NCBI GenBank assembly: GCA_015233565.1
Contig: JADFXM010000027.1
Coordinates: 32,878-96,877, forward strand
From: Candidatus Rifleibacteriota bacterium
Lineage (GTDB): Bacteria > Muiribacteriota > Ozemobacteria > Ozemobacterales > Ozemobacteraceae
Length of the DNA: 64,000 nucleotides
Direction: 5' to 3'
Within the stretch, counting starts at the first letter, position 1; each line of letters opens with the position of its first letter. The notes beneath the pieces are model-generated. The model was not told the DNA's origin and did no database searches. It saw only the letters and a list, made by a program, of their open reading frames with translations. The position numbers and the translations under genes are program-made. This document shows positions 18,143-27,263 of this stretch, in pieces.

Positions 18143-19129
18143 TTAGTCAAAGGTGAAATGTCCACCAATATAATGTTCCTTGACCACATCACCATTGTAA
18201 TATGCATAATCAAGTCTCATAGTCGGTAGCAAGTGCATCCCAAAACCAAGGGTGAGCGTTCCATTCCAGCTACCAACTCTTAAGGTAAAGTCATTCTCAA
18301 TGAATTTTTTCTCGATCCCAATTCGGTATTGTTGCTGAGTCGCTTTGTCAGAATTTCCAAGATTCACAGCGTCCCCAGAAATAATTGTTCCTTTGGTTAA
18401 CTTTAGTGATGCCCCGAAATTGACTGAAACCCCATCTCTCAAAGCTCCTTCGCCATGAACTGCCTCTATAAGATTATCCACTGTCAACCCTCCGGTGATT
18501 CGGTCATTGTAATGGTACAAAAGGCCGATTCCCATTGCTTGTGCATCTCTTTTGGCTTTACTGTTAAGAGAGTTTATTTCCCGATCAGTTTGAGTAAATT
18601 GGAATTTCAGACCGCCGTAGAGAGTTTCCCGAGCAAGCATTCTTCTCGCAATTGGAAAGCGAGTTGCAAAAGCTAGATTGAGGTCTTTGACGTCTCTTTG
18701 AACACCTAAAAAGTCCCCTCCAACCATTTTTCCAAAATCCGGAGTACGAAAGTCTTCAGAATAACTGACTCCATAACTGTATTTAGGACGCCTTGGAACC
18801 GGCTCCTCAAGAACATTATGCTCCAGATAATCAGTGACGGAAAAGTTTTCCTTGGGGCTATCCTCATAAATGTGACCAGTAAAAGCACCTGAATCCAACC
18901 TAAACGAGTCACGTTCATTCATTTTCGTTAGAAAAGACGCTTCGCGCCCCTGAATTTGTGACAATCCTGCTGGGTTGAAATAAACGGCTGATTCATCATC
19001 TGAAACTCCAAGAAAAGCGCCACCCATACCTCGGGCGCGTGCCGATTGCGCAAAGCTTCCGGTTGTCAGCAAGAGCATAGCGAAAACAACCGTTAAAATT
19101 ATTCTACAGCGTAGTTTTTCAAAATTCAT
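18143..19129 (-). CDS. Outer-membrane beta-barrel protein (PorV/FadL-like)
   Basis: The 328-residue product has a signal peptide ending in SFAQ and then ARGMGGAFLGVSDDESAVYFNPAGLSQ, a motif typical of PorV/UPF0164 and FadL-like outer-membrane barrels (GMGGAxxAvxDDxxAxxxNPAGL). The rest alternates in strands and ends in an aromatic residue pattern (GGHFTFD) usual for barrel insertion. It is probably an outer-membrane transport or secretion-associated barrel. A GGGAGGA ribosome site precedes the ATG. PorV-like proteins assist type IX secretion in some phyla, but no partner is visible here. Confidence 0.75.
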   Translation of the reverse strand: MNFEKLRCRIILTVVFAMLLLTTGSFAQSARARGMGGAFLGVSDDESAVYFNPAGLSQIQGREASFLTKMNERDSFRLDSGAFTGHIYEDSPKENFSVTDYLEHNVLEEPVPRRPKYSYGVSYSEDFRTPDFGKMVGGDFLGVQRDVKDLNLAFATRFPIARRMLARETLYGGLKFQFTQTDREINSLNSKAKRDAQAMGIGLLYHYNDRITGGLTVDNLIEAVHGEGALRDGVSVNFGASLKLTKGTIISGDAVNLGNSDKATQQQYRIGIEKKFIENDFTLRVGSWNGTLTLGFGMHLLPTMRLDYAYYNGDVVKEHYIGGHFTFD

Positions 19130-19276
19130 GGAGAAGTCCTCCCAATGTTTCTGAATTCGGCAACAAGTTCAGAAATCTTTACGTTAAAAGTGTAAATTCG
19201 TTCTTTGAATCGCGGAAAATAAAATTACTCTGGTTGCTAAATATCAATTTAATGGTGCATAAAGTTGTACAAGTTT

Positions 19277-20716
19277 TTAATTTGTTAACTCACTTACTGT
19301 TGTTTTTGGTATCGGAAGAAATCCATCGTTTATGATTGTTTTATTTGCGCCTTTTATTAGTGGTTGAAATCCATTTGATGTATCAACTAATGGATTCTTT
19401 TTTAGAGTGATCGGTTTGGCAGGCAAAACTTTCCTTTTGACAACGGGTTTCTGCGAAGGAGGATTGAACGTTATTGCCGGAAGTGGCAAGGGGTTCGTTG
19501 GCTCCATAAAAATATCAGGTGAAACACTCTTGGATATTGCAGGAAGTCTGATAGGTTGAAATCCAAGTTGCGGTGAAGGTGCTTTTCCAGCTGGAGATTG
19601 TGAAACAGTTTGGATATTTATTGAAGGCCCCCGAACAGCCGTAGCAGTTGTTGTAGAACGAGTTACAGGCATTGCAAAAGAACTGGCAGGCGCAGCAGAA
19701 AGATTAACAGAAGGCGCCAAGGGATTTGCCGATGCAGCCGAAGAATTTGGAGACGGGGAAAAATCCGGACCGCGTTTCAATGTTTTATCAGTAGCTTTTT
19801 TCCCATAAACAAATGGCACCTGAGCAACCCTTATTTTGTTTAAAAACGGTTCCGACCGAAAGTCTTTCAGCACTTCATATTGATCATAACCTTCGGGCAT
19901 AATCAAATCCATAACGCTCGGATCGCCATAAGTGTCCCAGCCTCCTCCAAAATCCATTTGTGTTGGAAACGCTTTTACATCTCTGTTCCAAAGCTGAGTC
20001 GTTGAAACAACTGGCGAAAATCCCATTATGAAACACTGAAATCCCCATTGGGGATTAGGTTTGGCACCAAGAAGTTCCTTGTTAATTCGAATGATCAGTT
20101 TGTCTCGCTGAACCTCTATATAATCAGGAATGATAATATCAGGAATCATTTCTGTAAGCTGTGGATCATCAGTTTTTCCCTTTAATCCATCCCAGACACG
20201 AAATGCTGAAAGCGGACTGACAAGGATCATTTTTTCCCAACCCATGTTCTCGGAAAAATCCAAAAAACGTCCAGGAAGGGCATGAGTATGTCCTGAACCA
20301 GGTTTACCATCCATATCGATGTAGATATCTGATAGAAGGCCAACAAACCCCAACTCTTCACCTAATCCTTTGCCATCCGGCCAATTGGTCATAATGTAAT
20401 CCCGCATTTGGATTACAAACACAACCAGATTGCCGTCTTCGTAGGCATAAAAGCGCCGTAAATCATAGGCTCCTCTTCTGATTCTTTGATCGAGAGGATA
20501 TTGATAATATCCCGGACCTTTGTCGTCCATTAGCGGGTCCTGGACATCGACTAATAAATCTCTTCCATCAGGAACGATAGGGTCAGATGAAAAGTCGTCG
20601 GCAAAGAGTCGTGACTCCAGAAGAAAAAGTAACAACAAGATCGAAAGTAATATGGTGGAAAGTTGTCCACTCGGAATCGAAGGCTTGAGGTAACTCGATT
20701 TAGCATTATTTTTCAT
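19277..20716 (-). CDS. Exported protein with glucodextranase C-terminal-like domain
   Basis: After a signal segment (STILLSILLLLFLLESRLFA) the 479-residue protein carries a domain (about 45-285) like the C-terminal module of glucodextranases and pullulanases: DPLMDDKGPGYYQYPLD, GAYDLRRFYAYEDGNLVVFVIQMRD, LLSDIYIDMDGKPGSG and PDYIEVQRDKLIIRI. These DOMON-like beta-sandwich modules bind carbohydrate or the cell surface. No glycosidase catalytic domain is present. The C-terminal 190 residues are low complexity, rich in Pro, Ser, Ala and Thr with short repeated motifs (INIQTV, FQPIRLPAI). The next gene upstream, only ten bases away, encodes a lipoprotein with an early-set domain, so the pair probably acts together. 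Confidence 0.7.
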   Translation of the reverse strand: MKNNAKSSYLKPSIPSGQLSTILLSILLLLFLLESRLFADDFSSDPIVPDGRDLLVDVQDPLMDDKGPGYYQYPLDQRIRRGAYDLRRFYAYEDGNLVVFVIQMRDYIMTNWPDGKGLGEELGFVGLLSDIYIDMDGKPGSGHTHALPGRFLDFSENMGWEKMILVSPLSAFRVWDGLKGKTDDPQLTEMIPDIIIPDYIEVQRDKLIIRINKELLGAKPNPQWGFQCFIMGFSPVVSTTQLWNRDVKAFPTQMDFGGGWDTYGDPSVMDLIMPEGYDQYEVLKDFRSEPFLNKIRVAQVPFVYGKKATDKTLKRGPDFSPSPNSSAASANPLAPSVNLSAAPASSFAMPVTRSTTTATAVRGPSINIQTVSQSPAGKAPSPQLGFQPIRLPAISKSVSPDIFMEPTNPLPLPAITFNPPSQKPVVKRKVLPAKPITLKKNPLVDTSNGFQPLIKGANKTIINDGFLPIPKTTVSELTN

Positions 20717-20726
20717 GATGAATTCC

Positions 20727-21944
20727 TTATTTCACCGAGATGATCGAATACTGGGAGTCACCCGATTCTTCGTAGGGATCTTTTACCTGACTGGTGTCTG
20801 TCAGATTAAACGCATATTTGTGGTATCCGGGAGCTACATTTGTCATGGTAACCGTGTAAACACCATCTCCAGCAACCTCGTCGCCGTGTGTGCCGTCATC
20901 ATAGAGTGCCTGAGGCTGCCAGTTAGTAAAGTCAGCAACTACAGCAGGGTTCTTCATATCCTGGAAGTCAGATCTGATAAGGACAAATTTGACCTCACCG
21001 GCAGCTTTTGCAGCAAGAACTGTGTCAGGAACATCGTATAGAGGCATGGTTGTCAGGTCAACCGGAATGGCTCGAATGTGGAAATTGGGGCTTCTGAAAA
21101 CCAGATATTCGCGGCCATTTCCTTCCATTGCCATGGAATAAGTTCCATCGCTGTTAACAAAGATTTTTCGCGCCCCAGCTTTGGTTGAAAGCACCACTTC
21201 TGAATAGTTCACTCCGGTTAACGTTGAAGTGACCTTTCCGCGTGCGACATCCATACTTGGTGCTTTTATTATCAATTCAGATTTTCCGATTCTTGTCGAT
21301 TCAGCATTGGGGTCAGCTACTACTGTAGGAGTTGCAGTGTTTGTCGATGGGCCATTCCAGAGCAATGAGTATAATTGTGACCCGGTTGGAAGATTAGCAA
21401 GTCTGTTCGTGTAAATCCCATCATGAGCGTATTTGTCGCCATGACTTCCATCGTCATATAAGGGGATAGTTCCCGTAGCCCAGACCTGGCCATACAAAGG
21501 GGCCGTTGACGTACCCCAGACAGGATCCAAACTCTTTACTGCAAAGGTTGTAGCATCCGGGAAATCAACTAGCGTACCAAGCCAGACACCTTCCCCGACA
21601 ATTTTTTGGGAAAGAGCAATGTCCGGAGCGGCAACCGATTGTTCAAGAACAGCATCAACCCAAACAAAATCAGCGTCATAAGAGCTTCCACGGGCAATCA
21701 GAAGGAATCGCCCTGTTTTCGGCAATTGAAGTTGATATTGCGCGTTTTCGTTAACATAAGTTGAAAGACCCGAATTTCCGGCAACAATGATTTTCACCCC
21801 AAGTGGGCTTTGCCCTGGAGGAGGGATAATTTTACCAGTAACAGTTGCAACTGGTATTACAAGTGCTTCCTGGATGCATCCTGTTGAAGAAAAAATCATT
21901 AAAAAACCGATCAGGAAAAATATTAAATTCCTTCTTTTTTTCAT
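20727..21944 (-). CDS. Lipoprotein with beta-sandwich and CBM48/early-set-like domain
   Basis: The 405-residue product starts with a lipoprotein signal ending SSTGC, a good lipobox. It has an N-terminal carboxypeptidase-regulatory-like fold (VTGKIIPPPGQSPLGVKIIV with GLSTYVNENAQYQL), a middle part with YDDGSHGDKYAHDGIYT, and a C-terminal region (about 320-400) with FVADFTNWQ-like VVADFTNWQPQALYDDGTHG and YHKYAFNL, matching the early-set domain found before glycogen-branching or AMPK-type carbohydrate-binding modules. Both YDDGSHGD and YDDGTHGD segments look duplicated. Likely outer-membrane anchored. Two TTGTACAA palindromes lie just upstream. Confidence 0.7.
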   Translation of the reverse strand: MKKRRNLIFFLIGFLMIFSSTGCIQEALVIPVATVTGKIIPPPGQSPLGVKIIVAGNSGLSTYVNENAQYQLQLPKTGRFLLIARGSSYDADFVWVDAVLEQSVAAPDIALSQKIVGEGVWLGTLVDFPDATTFAVKSLDPVWGTSTAPLYGQVWATGTIPLYDDGSHGDKYAHDGIYTNRLANLPTGSQLYSLLWNGPSTNTATPTVVADPNAESTRIGKSELIIKAPSMDVARGKVTSTLTGVNYSEVVLSTKAGARKIFVNSDGTYSMAMEGNGREYLVFRSPNFHIRAIPVDLTTMPLYDVPDTVLAAKAAGEVKFVLIRSDFQDMKNPAVVADFTNWQPQALYDDGTHGDEVAGDGVYTVTMTNVAPGYHKYAFNLTDTSQVKDPYEESGDSQYSIISVK

Positions 21945-21961
21945 CTTTGTTTCCCAACCTT

Positions 21962-21987
21962 ATGTTTGTACAATATGTTTGTACAAT
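21962..21987. promoter_or_regulatory. Tandem palindromic TTGTACAA boxes upstream of the lipoprotein gene
   Basis: The 13-mer ATGTTTGTACAAT occurs twice without a gap (21962-21974 and 21975-21987), each holding the palindrome TTGTACAA. They lie 18-43 bases upstream of the lipoprotein start codon on the minus strand, a plausible operator location. Function is inferred. Confidence 0.4.
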
Positions 21988-22166
21988 TTTCTTGTATCAG
22001 CTCAGTAAATCATTACCTGATCAACGATGAGTTCGACAAATTCAGCACAATTCTTACGTCAGCTAAACCTGCCTTCAAATACATTAGCCACTGTTTCTCG
22101 CCTTATGCGTTAGTAATCTTTTGGGAATCACCATTCAACGCTATTTTCCAAACTTCCCACCAGCTA

Positions 22167-24497
22167 TTAAAAACTGGCTTTTGCTTCAAATAAGAAATTT
22201 TTCTGAGTTTTAATGTCTTTTTTATCTATTCCATTATCATAGGAAGTGATATCCCATCTTCCAAAATCGGGGTAATCATAACCATATTTCAAACGAATGC
22301 TCGCATCCTTACTTATTTCATAGACCAGCTCGCCATACATGTTTTCACGGTCAACTGAATCGGTCTTTCCATCTTTGTAATCGATTACCCCACGAGTGTA
22401 AAAAGCCCGTCCCCTGAATTTCTTCGTGAAATTCTCTTTCAATTCTGCAATGATTGCATTCGCAAGACTCGATTTCGTCCCATCGTTTGTCTTTTCATAA
22501 TCAATATGTTCAACACCGCCCGTAAGGCTTATCGATGGAGTGAGGTTGTAAGTTGTTTCTCCGATGTAGTCTATGCGTATTCCTTCCTGAGGTGCATTTA
22601 CCCATTTTACTGAATGTTCAACGCTTCCTTTTGCGAAAACACGCGGATTTATATTCGAGTTAACTTCGAAATACCCAGTTCTTTCATTGTATTCGTAGGT
22701 AGAGCTTCCTACCTTGTCAATTGTGTCATGGGCGGCTACAACATGGACCTTCCCTTTTGTGGAGATTGATTCGTTTAATTTCAGATCCAGTTCGAGTGTA
22801 TTGGTTTCTGTGCCCAATACATTTGGAAGGGCATCCCACTTCTGTTCGTAATCATATTTTAACGTTGTGTTGTCTGTGAAGTCTGAAATCAATTGATAAG
22901 TAAATTTTCGACCGGTATACCCATCCGTAATCTGAGGCGCGAAAGGATCGACTTCCCATGTTTTGCTCAACCAGGTTGCTTCCATTGAGAGGTTTTTCGC
23001 AATTGTGAATAACTTGTTTCCAAATTCATATCCCGCTGAAAACCTGGTTAACTTTTCCCCATAAAACCCATTGTGTCCGTAATTGAATTTGTAAACGGGC
23101 GTATATGGATAAGCACTACTATCGTCAGCAGGACCAATATCAAAAGCCCAAATCGGGGCCATATAAGCCCGAAAGTCTTTTCCGAAATCGTAATGCTTCA
23201 CTGTCCCGGTGAATCCACCGTTTTGAACACTCATATCAAATTTTGTTCCCGGAGCTCCAAGACTTCGCATATGGTTGTCCCTGGTATCCGTATGATAATC
23301 AGTACTGGATAAAAACTCACCAGTGGCTTGAACTTTTCCAACACGCTGCGTGCTGTAGTTAACATCTACTCCACGAACCGTGTTTGAATTTCCACGAATT
23401 TGATAATCATTGATTTTTTCAACGTAGCTCGTTCCAATCGAAAGTGCGTCTGGACTGAACTTTGCTGGAAGTTTCCAGACAAGTCTTCCGTTCACCATAT
23501 CTTTTGGATCATTAGTGGCAATTTTAATATCACTTTTCAGCAATGATCCTTGGTAATTGACTCCACCTGCCGCTCCGCTGACTTCGATTCCTTCGTAGGG
23601 TTGAACAACGTCAACATCTTCAGTCAACATGTTCAATGGGTCATTAACACCGGTTACAGATTCATTCGCAAAAACACGGACCTTCATCGAAGGAGCATTT
23701 GACACAAAGTGAATTTTATTAACTTCAACGTTTCTGTCGCTCTGAATGGACGTCGGGTAATCGTCGATCCCGTCAAACGCATTTGGTCCACCAGTTTTGC
23801 CAACGTCATTATAGATTAGTTTGTTATAAGTTTTTCCGGAAATATAACCCTGCAGTTCCAGAAATGCCTCGATTTTCTCTCCCAGCGGTTTTCCAGTAAA
23901 CTGAATGTAATATTTTTGCCGCAACAGATTGATCCCGGGAGTGCTATAGGGAGACACTTTGTCGCCATATTCGTTTCGAGTAACAGTTGTGGGATCGACC
24001 ATATATAAAGCATGTCCTCGGTAATACCCTGAAACTCGCACCTTGGGCAAGGTATCTTCAAGACTCTTTAATTTGTTTTCGGTATCACCCATCCGTCTTT
24101 CGAGGCTGTCAACCCTAACTCCCAGAAGTCCAAGTTCATCTTTAAATTCCTTGGTCAACCTGGCTAGAGAGGCCCTTTCGCTTTCAGTTGTTTCATTAAC
24201 AGTTTTGCTTTTTTCTTCCATTCTTCTAAGCATTCGGGCAAGTATCAAAGCAACGTCATACCTTGTAATAACCTTTCGCCCTTTAAATTCACCATCCGGA
24301 AAACCTTCCATATAACCTTGCTTAATGAGAAAATCAACATCCTTGAATGCCCAATGGTCTTTGGGAAGATCCTGAAATGCTGTGGAGGAGTTGTTCGCCT
24401 GCCCCAATAAGGGAAGAGATCCCAAAACAATCAAAAAAGCGATCGCCTGGATCAATAAGCGAAAACATTTACAATTTTTATTAATTGTTTGCCTCAT
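22167..24497 (-). CDS. S-layer-homology-domain porin
   Basis: The 776-residue protein has a signal peptide, one SLH domain (about 42-90: DLPKDHWAFKDVDFLIKQGY, FPDGEFKGRKVITRYDVALI), a coiled coil (about 90-150, with DSLERRMGDTENKLKSLEDT) and a long beta-strand-rich region to the C-terminal Phe (FLFEAKASF), the layout of SLH-porins (SlpA, SomA type) in which the SLH domain holds the peptidoglycan layer and the barrel sits in the outer membrane. This is the best evidence in the window for a diderm envelope of a deep-branching type. Length (about 620-residue barrel) is large. No operon partner. Confidence 0.85.
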   Translation of the reverse strand: MRQTINKNCKCFRLLIQAIAFLIVLGSLPLLGQANNSSTAFQDLPKDHWAFKDVDFLIKQGYMEGFPDGEFKGRKVITRYDVALILARMLRRMEEKSKTVNETTESERASLARLTKEFKDELGLLGVRVDSLERRMGDTENKLKSLEDTLPKVRVSGYYRGHALYMVDPTTVTRNEYGDKVSPYSTPGINLLRQKYYIQFTGKPLGEKIEAFLELQGYISGKTYNKLIYNDVGKTGGPNAFDGIDDYPTSIQSDRNVEVNKIHFVSNAPSMKVRVFANESVTGVNDPLNMLTEDVDVVQPYEGIEVSGAAGGVNYQGSLLKSDIKIATNDPKDMVNGRLVWKLPAKFSPDALSIGTSYVEKINDYQIRGNSNTVRGVDVNYSTQRVGKVQATGEFLSSTDYHTDTRDNHMRSLGAPGTKFDMSVQNGGFTGTVKHYDFGKDFRAYMAPIWAFDIGPADDSSAYPYTPVYKFNYGHNGFYGEKLTRFSAGYEFGNKLFTIAKNLSMEATWLSKTWEVDPFAPQITDGYTGRKFTYQLISDFTDNTTLKYDYEQKWDALPNVLGTETNTLELDLKLNESISTKGKVHVVAAHDTIDKVGSSTYEYNERTGYFEVNSNINPRVFAKGSVEHSVKWVNAPQEGIRIDYIGETTYNLTPSISLTGGVEHIDYEKTNDGTKSSLANAIIAELKENFTKKFRGRAFYTRGVIDYKDGKTDSVDRENMYGELVYEISKDASIRLKYGYDYPDFGRWDITSYDNGIDKKDIKTQKNFLFEAKASF

Positions 24498-24641
24498 GAA
24501 GCTGTTAAAAAAAAGATTTCTATTAATTGCTATATTTTTATCGGCAATTATTTTGAGGATTAGAAGAAAAAAATTATCCCGCTTGTTGACGAAAGTATGT
24601 CTAACTTGTTAAAGTTAATTAAAGGACTTAAGGGGGATTTT

Positions 24642-25193
24642 ATGAAAAGAAACAACATTGCCGCTGCCATGATAGTGATTTCCACGTTTTCATTGTACAC
24701 ACCAGTATTTTCTGGTCCCCTGGAAGACTATCTTTCCATAGTTAGAGAATATGATAAGGGAAGAATGCTCCCTGACGAACAAGCAGTAAAAATTGAAACG
24801 ACTTTAATAAGGCGCGAGAATGTTCTTACAGACCAGATTTTGAATTCTCCCCCACAGGTTTTACTACTTTCCAAGAAGGTTTCCACACTTGATCCAGACA
24901 TGGTTGCCAGATTAGGAACAAAAACCAAATATAAAATAGTCAATGAACAAAGAACTGACTTAAAATTCTTAATGGACAGAATTGACAACGAAGAAAGAAT
25001 CAAATCTCCGAAAACCCAAAAATGGCAATTAAAACCCGTTGAATGTAAAGGACATATTCTCGACCTTAACCTTGGCCACTGGGAAGACACCCCCGACAAA
25101 AAGAAACAATGGCATAGCGATCAATTCAGCGATGTGATTTTACCCCAAGCGGAATTTGAAGACCTCTGGAAAAAAGCCTACGTAGCCAACTAA
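24642..25193 (+). CDS. Exported hypothetical protein
   Basis: The ORF is open from 24597, but the ATG at 24642 follows AAGGGGGATTTT and begins MKRNNIAAAMIVISTFSLYT, a signal peptide, so the product is 183 residues. The mature part is charged and helical with no motif I recognise (a DEQAVKIETTLIRRENVL segment, and a C-terminal GHWEDTPDKKKQWHSD). It is divergent from the SLH porin and convergent with the adenylate cyclase. Confidence 0.65.
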   Translation: MKRNNIAAAMIVISTFSLYTPVFSGPLEDYLSIVREYDKGRMLPDEQAVKIETTLIRRENVLTDQILNSPPQVLLLSKKVSTLDPDMVARLGTKTKYKIVNEQRTDLKFLMDRIDNEERIKSPKTQKWQLKPVECKGHILDLNLGHWEDTPDKKKQWHSDQFSDVILPQAEFEDLWKKAYVAN

Positions 25194-25214
25194 GCCTCCC
25201 TAGGCAAACACGAT

Positions 25215-26507
25215 TTAAAGTTGAGCTTTTTCAGATGAAACTTTTTTCCCAACCAGAAAAAAGGTGTTCATTGCGCCCTTCCCTTTAACTTCTATTTTTC
25301 CCCGCTCGCGAAAAATGAAATTATCCCGAAGTTTATTCTGTGTCTCTTCAGTTACCTGGATTTGATCCTCAATTCCGGTTGATTCCATTCGGCTGGCAAC
25401 ATTAACGGCATCTCCCCACAAATCATAAATAAATTTTTTGATTCCGATAATTCCAGCTACGACCGGTCCGGTATTAATTCCTATCCTGATTTTTAAAGGT
25501 TCACCTGTTTCAATAGCCAATTTCTGAATAACGCAGATCATTTCAAGAGCCATTTCTGCAACGGTTTTCGCATGGTCCAATCGTTTATCCGGAAGGCCTC
25601 CAACCACCATATAAGCATCTCCAATCGTCTTGATTTTTTCAAGTTGATGCTTTTCACACAACCGATCAAATGCAGAAAAGACTTTATTTAATAACGATAC
25701 AATTTTTTCCGGATTCTTTTTCCCGGAAAGAGTTGTAAATCCAGCTAAGTCAGCAAAGAGAATGGTTGCCTCTGAATACTCATCAGCGATAGTTTCGCTG
25801 TTTCGTTTCAATCTTTCAGCAATCGACCGGGGAAGTATATTGAGAAGCAGAGCTTCCGATTTTTCCTGCTCAATTTGAAGGCGGATTAAAAAATACTGCA
25901 CGAGAATGAAAATAATCGTTGAAATTCCAGCGATGTGAGCGGCAAAAAACCAATTTTTTGAGACAATACCCCTTGCATGGGCTTCTGAAGCAAAAAAAGG
26001 ATCAAATAACGTAGATAATACTAGGAGAATAAAATAGGCCAAAAACCAGCGAATAGCTTTTCTCGGACCATGTAGCATAACTGCACAAATTGGCGCCCCT
26101 AAAGCCCAGATACAGGATGATCCGGCAATGACAAAACCACCGTGAAGAGATTGTACAACAAATGGAAAAAATAGAACTATGGATAACATCAAAAAACGGA
26201 AAAATCTGAAGTTTTTGGTTTTTGCAAAATAGATGAACCCAAGAAGTGTAATGCCTGCAAACCCGAAAGTCGGAATTCCCTTGGTATAAAATCCTGAAAA
26301 TTGATCATGGATTGCAAGAATAATTCCCGCTAGAATCCCAAAAATCGCCATAAGACTTATAAGTGCTTTTCGGTTATGCTCTTCGTCGGTATCGGTTTTC
26401 GAAAAACCAACTTGCAAAAGAAACCCCAAACTGTTTCCCAATATTGGAATCTTTTCGAGCAAATTTGTGTTAAAAATTGAAATTGACGGCTTTTCTGAAT
26501 TTGTCAT
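25215..26507 (-). CDS. Membrane-bound class III adenylate cyclase
   Basis: The 430-residue protein has about six N-terminal membrane helices (roughly 48-208) and a C-terminal class III cyclase domain (about 244-415). Catalytic features are present: metal-binding D253 (FADLAGFT) and D297 (TIGDAYM), the adenine-specifying K293 and D362 (YDLWGD), and the transition-state N369 and R373 (NVASR). It should make cAMP from ATP at the inner membrane. The first 11 coding bases plus 25 bases upstream occur again at 34287-34322, in front of another gene. Start ATG at 26507 fits that shared block. Confidence 0.9.
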   Translation of the reverse strand: MTNSEKPSISIFNTNLLEKIPILGNSLGFLLQVGFSKTDTDEEHNRKALISLMAIFGILAGIILAIHDQFSGFYTKGIPTFGFAGITLLGFIYFAKTKNFRFFRFLMLSIVLFFPFVVQSLHGGFVIAGSSCIWALGAPICAVMLHGPRKAIRWFLAYFILLVLSTLFDPFFASEAHARGIVSKNWFFAAHIAGISTIIFILVQYFLIRLQIEQEKSEALLLNILPRSIAERLKRNSETIADEYSEATILFADLAGFTTLSGKKNPEKIVSLLNKVFSAFDRLCEKHQLEKIKTIGDAYMVVGGLPDKRLDHAKTVAEMALEMICVIQKLAIETGEPLKIRIGINTGPVVAGIIGIKKFIYDLWGDAVNVASRMESTGIEDQIQVTEETQNKLRDNFIFRERGKIEVKGKGAMNTFFLVGKKVSSEKAQL

Positions 26508-26834
26508 CTGTTATGCTTTTCCAATAATTTCTATTTTTTTTTAACCTATTTTACATTTTGGAACTACCATTGAGGCGCAATTTGAAGAACCTCTGAACCT
26601 TTTTTAACAATTCCTTAAACTTTTTTTCGATTTTCCGACAGATATTTTCATCCCATTTACCTTTACTACTTGGCGCTTTCAAATGTAATTTTTTACCGAT
26701 ATGAAAATAATTCCAGAAAGTATTTCAAAAAAAAATACTTTTTGAATTAGAACTTGGTATTCCCTATCGTGTTAATTTAAAATTTATTGTACAGAAAAAA
26801 ATAAAAATTTTGTTAAAGGAAAAAGAGAACTTAA

Positions 26835-27047
26835 GTGGGAAACAATCGAGCCGACTATCTCGCAAGCATTTTTTCAGAAGGGTTGTTTAGAAAAACACCC
26901 TCGATAGCCCGAGGTAAGTTTTGTGACATGCTCAGAGAGAGAGAGAGATTCTCGCAGCGAAAAAGAGTGAAAATGCTAGGCTTCAAAAACGGCATCAACA
27001 CAAGCGCAGAAAATTTGGAAAAAAATTGTTTCGCGGAATTTTTTTGA
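26835..27047 (+). CDS. Possible small hypothetical protein
   Basis: A GTG-started 70-codon frame with basic composition (FRKTPSIARGKFCDMLRERE, then RKRVKMLGFKN). The mix of charged and hydrophobic residues looks more protein-like than most random frames here, but there is no recognised domain and only a weak AGAG ribosome site. It may be a remnant. Confidence 0.3.
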   Translation: MGNNRADYLASIFSEGLFRKTPSIARGKFCDMLRERERFSQRKRVKMLGFKNGINTSAENLEKNCFAEFF

Positions 27048-27073
27048 ATTACTGGTTAATTGCCAATGTCTAT

Positions 27074-27175
27074 ATGAATTTACTCTTTGTAGCTGATATT
27101 CTCGGCAGTCCAAAGATTGGGTCTATCATTCAAAAAGGAAAAATGCCCCGAATAAGCCGTCCCTTTGAACGTTAA
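27074..27175 (+). pseudogene. Truncated frame resembling YmdB-type phosphodiesterase N-terminus
   Basis: The frame begins MNLLFVADILGSP, close to the usual start of YmdB/TIGR00282 metallophosphoesterases (M-x-I-L-F-I-G-D-I-V-G), including the metal-binding Asp. It then diverges and stops after 33 codons, with no ribosome site. It looks like a decayed 5' gene fragment. The match is short, so confidence is modest. Confidence 0.35.
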
Positions 27176-27223
27176 CTTAATCTAGTACAACCTTCAATAA
27201 GAGGAGTAGCTTACTCTGGGCAT

Positions 27224-27247
27224 TGGTCGTAGCTAATGCTACGACCA
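27224..27247. terminator. Perfect 10-bp hairpin downstream of the dihaem peroxidase
   Basis: TGGTCGTAGC and GCTACGACCA pair perfectly around a TAAT loop, 16 bases beyond the stop of the minus-strand peroxidase gene. No T run follows, so intrinsic termination is likely but not certain. Confidence 0.5.
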
Positions 27248-27263
27248 CCAATAACTTTCACAG

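Larger units (their letters stand above)
26508..27263. other. Intergenic region with possible small gene and gene remnant
   Basis: The stretch holds the cyclase upstream region, AT-rich sequence, a possible 70-residue ORF (26835-27047), a truncated reading frame resembling a YmdB N-terminus (27074-27175) and a strong hairpin (27224-27247). A short AG-dinucleotide run lies near 26935. Confidence 0.5.

Noticed and set aside
26930..26950. AG-dinucleotide run as a phase-variation switch
   Set aside because: The run is short and lies inside only a doubtful 70-codon frame.
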